Shown: piece after piece, positions 35,323-45,400 of the stretch | Layout: the number at the start of each line of letters is the position of its first letter | How positions within the stretch are numbered: the first letter of the stretch is position 1 | From: Erythrocercus mccallii | Taxonomy: Eukaryota > Chordata > Aves > Passeriformes > Dicruridae | Reading direction: 5' to 3' | Length of the DNA stretch: 64,000 bases | Assembly: GCA_013397435.1 (NCBI GenBank) | Contig: VZRG01000452.1 | Span: 143,459-207,458, forward strand | Position numbers and translations under genes: made by a program | The notes under the pieces: model-generated | Databases searched by the model: none | Seen by the model: the letters and a program-made list of their open reading frames with translations, nothing else | Told to the model about the DNA's origin: nothing

Positions 35323-35358
<36 letters not shown>
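35323..35358. repeat. (TA)18 microsatellite
   Basis: Thirty-six bases of perfect TA dinucleotide repeat about 390 nt past the RRH stop, probably inside its 3' UTR. Likely polymorphic in length. Confidence 0.97.
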
Positions 35359-35359
<1 letters not shown>

Positions 35360-36233
35360 CTTTATATGTCCATACCAAGTGTCCACGTTGATATGCTTTG
35401 CAAAATTCGGTTTCTGTGAATATGTTAGGATGTCAAAATATCTACACTGACCCCATAGAATCTTTTATTAGGTTTTAGGATTTTGAAGGATTTTCAGCAT
35501 ATTTAAAGTATTTTTAAAAAATTGACTGTCAGAAGCAAATTGATTTATGGTAAAGACAACTATTGTTTTGTAAGTAGCATGTTTCTAGTGCTGTGACTGC
35601 ACAGCAAATCCTGAAAAATGTGACAAAGTGTACCCTAAAGCTTCACACTTGGGAGGCACATAAAACTGAGTAAATATTTATGTAAATTTCTCATCACTTC
35701 TAAGTCAATCTTATGTTTATATAGGTCTGATGTTTAATTTTCAAGAAATACCTTTGTCAGTATGAGGAATGGATTTATTCAGGGTGAAAAGGATGACTGT
35801 GTAGATTTAGCTTCAACTATTATGTGTGTGCACATATGCAGTTTGGCTTTGCAGTGTAAAACTTATTTAAAGTATATGTGTATTTTTGGCAAACCACTGT
35901 TTTTATGGGATTTTTTAAATTGGAATCTAGGCTTCCTATTAATTTTCCATTTTCATTATTAAAGAAAATGCTGTGCAATAGCCTCATGGTGTACTAGATT
36001 TCCTTCAGGAACCTTGGAACACTTTATAGACAGTATAATATATGCACTGCCCCTTAGGAGAAGAAAAGAGATATTTTATTACACACTAACTTTACAATCT
36101 ACATATTAAAACAACCTTGGATCATGGTTGGATGTGATTTGAAGCAGAGTGTGTTCTGATAGAGTAGAGAACGAGCTGGTTTAACTGATGCCATTCAGGA
36201 TACGTTTGAAGGTTAAGCAACTACAGATCTCGG

Positions 36234-36240
36234 CTAATCT
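36234..36240 (+). promoter_or_regulatory. CRX/OTX-like site before LRIT3
   Basis: CTAATCT matches the CRX/OTX consensus YTAATCY and lies about 118 nt upstream of the LRIT3 ATG. A weaker TAATCT follows at 36245-36250. CRX controls many photoreceptor genes, and LRIT3 is made in the outer retina. The match is short and the role inferred. Confidence 0.3.
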
Positions 36241-36357
36241 GTTGTAATCTGCTGTTACTAAATGGATGGCTACATTCACATTCGTAGCACACTGCACATG
36301 AGTGCCTGGGAATAAAGCTTTCACATTTCTTCATGTCAGTTCTTCTGGGAGGAAGCC

Positions 36358-36473
36358 ATGTATCTGTTTATTTGCTTCTACCTCCTAATGAGTTTTTTTG
36401 AAGCAGTTCAGGGCTTTTGTCCTTCTCAATGCACTTGCGTTTACCATGGCAGAAGTGATGGCACTGGAACAAG
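36358..36473 (+). CDS. LRIT3: LRIT3 exon 1: signal peptide and LRRNT start
   Basis: ATG at 36358 opens MYLFICFYLLMSFFEAVQG, a clear signal peptide, then CPSQCTCVYHGRSDGTGT, which matches the known LRIT3 N-terminus, and ends AG|GTATAT. It leaves two bases that the first base of exon 2 completes to Arg. Only 116 nt long, so invisible to ORF length filters. A second in-frame ATG at codon 11 would give a poorer signal peptide. Confidence 0.93.
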
Positions 36474-39400
36474 GTATATATTTTATTAATTGTTATATAG
36501 GGCAATTTATAAGGAAAAGGGTTGAAGAAATTGAAGATAACATTTTCAGACATTGCTATTATTTCTAGCATAGTTGCAATGAAGGTGTATTTTACATTAG
36601 CTTTCTATGGCTAGTAGCATTCCTGAACAGGAGCAGATGGTGATTATGGCTTTGTACTTAGCAAATAGCTACTCTAAATCTTCATTTTGTTTGCAGGAGG
36701 GAAATTCTTTCTGCTCCATGACATTCCTACTATTGCAATGTCCTTTCTATCTCTACAAACTAGTTAACTAGTGTAAGATAATTCTGGTTTAAATAAATAC
36801 AGTAGGTTCTTATTTTTTTTAAATCTGCAGTAAAAAAAAAAAAATTGACAGTGAGGAGGTTAATTTGAAATGTGGTGACCTGGTATTGTTGTGTCAATTT
36901 TAGGAGATACTCTTTGTCATTGTTATTTCTTGTCACAGCCTATCTGGTATAAAGCTGCATGAGGAAAAAGTAAAACAGATGAATAATCTTGAGAAAAGGG
37001 GGAGAAAATTAAGGATAGACTTATTGAATCTTCAAGCTAGTATGTGCAAACAATAAACCCCAAAGAAATTGTTTCTTGAAATCAAATAACTGAAAATGCT
37101 GAGAAATCTCCTTTTACTGAAATCCTTGTGAGCAGAAAGTTATTTTCATCTATAAAGCAAGTAATTTGTACATAGACATCAAAAAGAGGGCTAGAAAGCT
37201 CTTCTTTACTGAATTTTCTTTGGTATATTTTCAATTTTCAGTCTATTCTAAAAGGTAAGTATAGAAAATATTTTGAATCTTCATAATACAGAAAAATTAG
37301 AGATTAGTGATATTAATTTTGAATTTTAATAATTTTAATCGGGGGGCATGCAGTTCCCACTTGAGATACATGCATGTATTATTCCTTGTACAATGGCTTC
37401 TGTCTTTCAGTTGTCAGTAGAGTGGGGGGTGGATAGAAGGTGGTGCTTACATACTTTAGAATTAAGCAAGTCCAGGTTTCATGTGAAAGGATCAGTTCTA
37501 ATTTGTCTTCTTTTAGTCTTTAGAGACTCCATGTTTGTGGAATTTCTCCAACTTTTAAATGAAGAGGACTATTCTTGATTTCCATGTTCTTTGTTCTTGT
37601 GGTAGTGTTGCAGAAAGTTACAGCGTTTGTATTTAAATTTGAAATTCAAATTTCTGATAAATAAATGCAAATATGTCTCTCTCCCTCTTTTCTTTTTTCT
37701 TTTTTTTTCCCCCTGGTGCTAGGTCTGTACTCTGTAATGACCCTGACATGTATGAGATCCCTGTGAATGTTCCTGTGGATACTGTAAAACTTCGTATAGA
37801 GAAAACTGTCATACGAAGGATTCCAACTGAAGCCTTTTACTACCTGGTAGATCTCAAATACCTGTGGGTCACTTACAACTGTGTAGCCAACATTGATATC
37901 AGCAGCTTCTATAATTTGAAACAACTGCATGAGCTGAGGCTGGATGGTAATCTGCTTTCAACTTTCCCTTGGGAGTCCCTGGCAGAGATGCCCAACTTAC
38001 GGACTCTTGATCTTCACAACAACAAAATGACCAGCATTCCCGCTGATGCTGGCCGCTACCTGAGAAACCTCACCTACCTGGACCTATCCAGCAACAAGCT
38101 GACCACCTTGCCATCAGACCTCATGGACATTTGGCCCCCCTTCTCAGGAGCTATTGTGTCCAAGAACACAGACATTCTGGTGACACAGAGAGTAATCTTG
38201 GGTATGTTGAACAGCCTGTCTCAATCCTTGCTAAAATATACCTGAACATTATATTGCAAGTGAGAGCAGTTAGGAGACCAGCCTAGGATTCAGGAGAGGG
38301 GGTTTTACCCGGGTCACTCTTGTATTTTGCTATATGGTCATTTATTTATTTTCTACTGGTAGCAGAAAACCATAAAATAAAGATAGTGACCTCCATATAT
38401 GTTGTTACCTCAAAGCTATAAAACTGAAGTAAAAGCTGTGAGAATCCAGTTTGCAGGAGTACAGACCATTCAGTAGGTATATAAATACAGGACTTACATT
38501 GTGTTTCTGGTGACATTTCCCTCATCGATGTATGTAAGCATGTCCATTTGCAACTGCTTTTTTTCCGGAGGCTCCCAAGCCAAGCAAGCAGCTGGAGCTG
38601 ATGCTCATACAAAGCCTGTCCTGTGACACCATGCTGCAGACAGTGTTGGTGGCTCAAAACAGGGCAGTTCTGGTCTCCTGGGCCCTCTGCTGATCTTGCA
38701 TTACTCTAAAGCTGACTGATTACCTGAAGTTTGTCACAATTTACATATTGAATATGAGAGAGAATAGGAGTCTGATCCCTGTATATTCATGGTACTTTTT
38801 GTAGTGTTTAAGGTATTTAAGAATAATTTGATCAGACTCTGATTTTTTTCGTAATTTGATTCCCTTCCCTAGTATGCAAATTGCATCAGTTCTGTTTGTG
38901 GCATTGTGCTTTATCTGACAATGTATCTCCACATTCCAGTCTTGTCAGGGTAGCCTCTTTCTCTTCTTCAGTCTCGGGCTGGAACCATTCTACCAATACT
39001 ATTTGTTCTTTTCTATCACTGTTTACATATAAGTGCATATTTTGATGTGTTTGTAGTGCAGCAGGTGGAAGGGAGGAAAACCAGCTGGCTGTCCCTACTG
39101 CAGAATTCTATGAGCACTGGTAGAGATCTGTCCTGCATTGTACTGCCCAATATTTCCAATTTCTTGATCTAAACACCCCGTATTCAGTGTCCATTTGTTC
39201 AGCTGCTTTGTTTCACAGCAGAAGCTGCAGCTTGAAACTCTCATTCAGATCATATTTTATGTAACTAACTTAATAGATGTAAGTAGGCTGCATGACTTCA
39301 TAAGCATGGTAATTGTAGGCTTGCATCATCAAAGGGTTTTTTTTTATTCAGGATTAAAAAAAATAGGAGTAAAAGCTGTAAAAGTAAGTCCATCTCAGTA

Positions 39401-42400
39401 CTCCTTTCCCTGTCCCCACACTGAAGACTACAGGAGACTGTAAAGTGCTAAATCTAATCTTCATGATCTTATGTGGGAATCCCAGAGGTTAATTGGTTTC
39501 CTTGTCTTATATAGCCCTCACCACTTCAGACAAAACAAAAAGAACTAAGATAAAAAAACCCCCTCCTAACATAAAAAAAACCCCAAGAAATCTTCACTCA
39601 CGCACTCTTCTCTCCCCTTAACTCTGGGAATCATCTGGAGGCTTCCTTGGTGCAGGCACTTTTCCAGCCTCCTGTAGTCCTGGCAAACCCTCTGGTGCCA
39701 GCATTGAGTTCTTTGAAGGCTTGGGATGTGACCTTTGGACCATTTTCTGTTGTGAGCTACAACAGAGGTCTCTAGAGAGGAACACACTGGATTTAAACAG
39801 AACCTCTTTTTCTTTTTGCTGTTAGGTGTTAGAGAGGCTCTATACAGCCATTATAGATTTGCACCTGAGAATACAAAATTCCAGGTAGTACTTTCCTTGT
39901 GTTATATTGAATAAATTTACCTTGGGTAAGCTATGAATGTATTAGCTGAATTTTTTTTTTCATGGACATCATAGTTTTCTGATGAGTATATTCCAATGCA
40001 GACAGACAGTGCTTGCTACATAAGAAACTGTATAGTGAACAAGAAAGCATCCCCTTTCTCCGGAGATTAGAAAGTGCAATGCTCTTTATGTCATGGCTTA
40101 TTTTGATTAGTTTATTTAGACTCCTCCGAATATTAGTGCATCCTTTTTGATGGCCCTCTTTTCTCTACTGGGCTTGCTGGAACCTGAGAAAGAAGTGCAT
40201 CCCATAGATTTTCTCCTCCTCCTCTTCTGAGCTACAGATAGGGATCGCAGAGATAAGTGGTCAGGAAAGACCTAGCCTACTGGGACACAGATCCAGAGGA
40301 GCTGAGCCATTCTGCTAAAGTCAGTGCTGTTCTTAAAGCCTGTGACCAGACCACCCCAGAGCCTTCCATGGTAACCTCCTCCAGTGCTTATCTATCAGGG
40401 TAGTGAGAAAGTTTCTCCTAATATCTAACCTCAATCTCCCTTACTGCAAACTAAGCTGATTACCTCTTGTCCTACAGGGCATGAGCATACAGAAAAACTA
40501 ATCACCATCTCTTATAGTAATCTTTCATAGGCTTTCCTGCCCAGTTTGCCATCCTAACTAACCACACCATTTCTTTCACTAGCTAATATAATGTGAAGGT
40601 TTTTGTGTTTTTTTTTTTGTTTGATTAGTTAGTTTCTGTTTGATTTTTTTTGTTTAGTTTGGTTTTGCTGGGTTTCTTCATTTGTTTGTTTTTGGTTTGG
40701 TTTGGCTTTTTTTTTTCTCTGTGTGGTATTTTTATTTTCTTTTAATTTTCTACCATAGTTACTGTTTCCCTTTGGACACCTTTAGGTTTAAAAAAATGTT
40801 TATTTTAAAATGCGATGCCCACAATTGCACACTTTGATGCTCAAGGGTGTCCTACGTGCTCCAGCCGCTCTCTGTGGGAGCATTCACTGCAGCCCGAACT
40901 CTGCTGGAAGCCGGAACCCAGAGTAAATAAATGCTGGTTTTGTCTACTCAGGAAAACAGCAATCAGATTCTAATTAGTGTGATCAACTGTGGCTTGAGCT
41001 GTCTTCTCTCCTGGCTCTGGCAAACCAAGATTGTCACATGTATGTAATTAACAAGATCAAAACCAGCAAGAGTCTAAACTCATATGTTTGTGCAAATGTA
41101 TTTTTTAACACCAGCAGGCAATTTTATTTTCAGTGTCTTGACTGAACATCAAGATGGTTGCTCGTATGAAAAAGTTCTTCAGGTTCCCCATATTTACATC
41201 AAGGATTCTTGGAAGAGCCAAAGGCTATTTTTGCCAGAGGACTGGCATATTAGCATCTCCTTATGCCAGTTCATCATCTCTGTACTAAGAGGTTTGGGTT
41301 TTTTAACTACTTCCCACTGTATAATGTTCCTCTGTGTGTGCACTATGCCCAGTGAAGGAGGGTTAGGGAATGATTCCTGGCCCTTTGGCCAAGTGGCTCA
41401 CTCTGGCTCTCACCCACGCAGCTTAGAGCCAGCTCTCTTTAAAGCTGACTGTCTGTTCCACACTTGGTAAGATTCAGCCCTTGGTTCTCTGTGGGCTCTA
41501 CAGGATGCTACAGTGTCTCTCAAATGTAGTTCTGGGAATGGGGGTGTTTTTAATTCAGTCTAACCTGCCTGAAATTATGGGAGAATTGCATTGGAAATCA
41601 TTCATCTATGCTTTTGGAATATGCAATAGCAGGGATATGTTGTATTCCTGAAGGGCTGACAGACATGGAGAATAGTTTGGAGGTACAAAACCCGCTGCAC
41701 TTGCTTCGGAGGAGACAACAGGATAGAGAGCCGTGCTTGGTGTGATCTCATCCATAAGCCTATCAGGGAGCAAGCCCTGGAGTGCCAACTGGACCCATGT
41801 CTGGCTTTGTCTTGGAAAGTGCCCTTTGGAGCAGCTCAAAACCAAGCTGTGCAGTGAGCTGAAAATTAAACAGTGCAAATGACTGGGGGACCAGTGTGTG
41901 AATTCATCTGGCCCTCAGTTTTCTCTGGAGCCATACCCTGATGCTTTGATCCAAATTGCAAATAAATTTCAGCACTGGCTGCTCTACAGAGATTTACATT
42001 TGTGGCAGGAATGATGGCAGTAGCATTTTCCATATGGTGGGCTCTAGTGAGAGGAACAGAAGAGTCCAGTATTTGACAGAGTGGCAGTTATTTGAGGTCT
42101 TGCCTTTGTTGCATGAGGAGGTGCCACAAATTTGGAATATTGCAGGTCCATGAGGCTCCCACCTGTTATGCTGAGTCACAGGGTAGATATTGCTTTTCCT
42201 GAAACTACTCTCTTAGCATTTGCCATGTGGTGAAAATGCTGTGACACAGTGTTGAATAGGGAGTTTATTGTTTAGAACCATGGATCAAAATGTGTAGGTC
42301 CAGTTGGAAAGAGCCTGGAGTAGTCTGGCCCAAGCTGTGGTGAATATTTCTCTCAGCCCAAAACTTGAATATTTTACATCCTACTGTTTTGCAGCAACTG

Positions 42401-45400
42401 AAAATCAGTGTGTTACACAAGTTATGGTCTGAGTCTGGTTACTGATTTACAAAGGAAATTTTGCTCGTAGCTAAAGTCCATGTTGACACAGCCCAGGGAA
42501 ACCCACTTACTGAAAAGACTACAAAAATGTGCATGCACAGACTCACATATACATAAGTTTGCCGTTGTACGTGCAAGCATACATATGAATGTGTTAGAGT
42601 AAATATAAAATACGCTAAATCTAGAAAAAAGGGGTTTAGAGCAATTTATAATTAATAATTAATATTAAAATAACACTGCATTGGTATATCACAATGCATA
42701 AATATTTATCAATGTTTGTTTTGCCTTGGCTTGTATTTCTTTCTCAGATCAACAAGCTGCCTTGATATTTCTGCAAAAGAATCCAGGGTTTATAAAGACA
42801 TTCTCTTTCCTCAGATACATGTGCCATCAGAGATTTATCATTATTTTCATTTTTGCTTCTTAAGAAATTGTTTATTTTATTAAAGCTCCCTAATATTTTC
42901 CATTTTCTTCTTCCCACCCCCCCCCCATTTTTAACCTTTGTTCTTTCATGTGTTTGTTCTCACATATTGTCAGCACAAGCTGTTAAAGTTCAAAATGCCT
43001 CTTGTAGTTTGGAAACTAGGTTTACATTCACATTTCTGTTCTCTTCAACATTAACTGAAGTATAATGAAATTCAGTGTTTTATCTTGCTTCCAACTCAAT
43101 AGTGCTTTCATCTTTTCATTATGGGAATTCACATAACTTAGTGATTTACAATGGCTAGAAATAATGTGAATACTGTCAGATATTGGCAAGACAGATAAAC
43201 TGAGGGGCTGTGCTGTGGGGGCAAGGAAGGAATTCATGTAGCTGTATCTATTATATATATTTTTATAAGTCCTGCTTCTTTAGGTAGTTTCATCGGGAAG
43301 CATGATGGATGGGGAAGATGAGGTGATTGGCTGACTTAACTCTTCCTTTGCCCTACTCTCAGATGATCAAACCTGTGTCCCAGGCTGGACTAAACAATCA
43401 TCCAATCTAAGGACTGTTCATCGTTGCTTCATCATTCCTTTTATTTTTTCAATTTCTGATACCTATTAAAATGACTTTGGCTTTTCTTCAGTGAGAATAT
43501 GAAAGCTGTCTAGGTGTATATATATTAGGAAAAGTTCCTTCCCTGAAAGGGAGCTCAGGGAAGTTGTGGAGTCACCATTCCTGGAGGTATTTAAAAGACA
43601 TGTAAATGTGGCACTCAGGGTTGTGGTTTAGTGCTGGGCTTTGCAGTGCTGTGTTAGCAGTTGGACTTGATAGTCTTAAAGGTCTTTTCTAATGTAACCA
43701 TTCTTTGGTTCTATTTCAAACACTTTTCAAGTAGGTTAAAAACAATAATAAACCCCTTCCTTTCCTGCAGTAAATTTCTTAGCGTAGTGAGGAAAATTGC
43801 AAGAAAGTGAGAAGAAAAAGAAAATTACAGGAATATTGTCTCTGACTACAGGGCCTCCCTAACTGAAAAGATGAGCACATATAGTTAGATACATGTAACT
43901 TGCTTGATGTGCTTGATTGAGCAGAATTTTTATAAGCCCAAGCTGTTGTTGTGCTTAGATATAGAAAACACTTGGATAGTGTCTTTTCTCCTTATGAATA
44001 TATGTGTGAAGTTCACAAGCAAAATTTCTATGTTTTGGAGATTTTTTTTTTTTGAGGAAAAGCAGTTGCTGATACACTTTCCTTTGACTTCTGCTCTGGT
44101 CCCGCAAACAATAAGTAGTGAAATAGATGTAAAATCTCTTGTGTCTGGAAGGGGTGAAATTGGATTGTGATGTCAAAGTCACAGAATCTCTTCAGGTCAA
44201 GTCTTGTTTTAAAGAGCAGGGATTAATTGAGGTTTACTGCAGTTTTAACCAATCACTACCATTGCTCTTAAAATAACCTAATCTTAGTCTGGCAATAAAA
44301 GGAAGAAGTAGTTAATTATTCATGTATTCTTTCATCTGCAGGTTTTTTTCCAGAAAAACCCATCATTTTTCCAATAACTGTTTTGATAATTCTTAACAAT
44401 ACACTCTGAAAAATATTTACATGTGTTTAGGACTCTTTTTTCTTCTTTCAATACTGGTTTGACTTACATGGTTATTTATTGTACGGATCAGTAAATTCAG
44501 TAGTGAGGGGTCCTTGCATAGCATCCCTTATTTCACACCATAAATGTTTATTAGTAGTACTTGGAGAAAATGAGAAAAAGTATATTCAAAAGTATAAGTC
44601 CAATAAGAAAATACTGGAACTCCTGAGTGATATGCTGTATTGTATTTTACCTGGTGAAGCCACTGTTACTCTGTGAAAGTCAACATAGTGGAGTAATCAA
44701 TACCAGCTGAGAATTTAGACTGACGTTCCTCAGAAATGGTTATTTTCTTCCAAAATCATCTGTTCACAAAGAGGAAAAGCTTCTAATTCATAGACTGGAA
44801 CCAAGAAGCAAATGTTATTGGCTCTGACAGAAGAGAGATAGGGTTCTTGTGTGCTATCATAAAAATATTGTAGTAATTACAGTGTTTTGTGGTCCTTCCT
44901 TTTTTCTTCTGCTATTCTTCTTGAATATATTTCAGAGGCTGTAGTGAAGCCAGCTTCTAACAGTATTGGTGTAGTTCAGAGCCAGGTAAAATTTTTGTTG
45001 GCCTAAAGCTTTTTCTACTTAGCCTTTATCCCTTTTTCTCAAGGGGCAGAGATGTTGGTGTTAATCTCTGTGTTGGGTTTACCCTTAACTCATCATGTTC
45101 TCCTCAAGCATTGAAAAAAGGGTCAGGGAAGGTCAAGTTGTAAGAGCCCAGAGAAGGACTAAGAGCAGAGGAGAGTGACACAAAGCAATAGCCCTGAGAA
45201 GCTGTCTTTCCAAGAGGCACAGGCAGGTGGAAATGTATCATCAGTCTTAAGAAATCTTTTCAAAGTGGTTTTAAATGTGGTAGATAAATAGCAAAGGTAA
45301 GCGCAGGTAGTGCCAGCACATCACTATTCTCCTGTAAACTTCTGTGAAGAAGAAGTTTAGCTTAATAAACATTCATACTCTTCTCCCTGACCTCTGAAAA

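Larger units (their letters stand above)
34934..36357 (+). other. RRH 3' UTR and LRIT3 5' flank
   Basis: Only 1424 nt separate the RRH stop from the LRIT3 start. The left part should be RRH 3' UTR. ATTAAA signals at 35958-35963 and 36105-36110 are candidate ends. An AATAAA at 36311-36316 lies 42 nt before the LRIT3 ATG. No ORF here is convincing. Confidence 0.6.
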
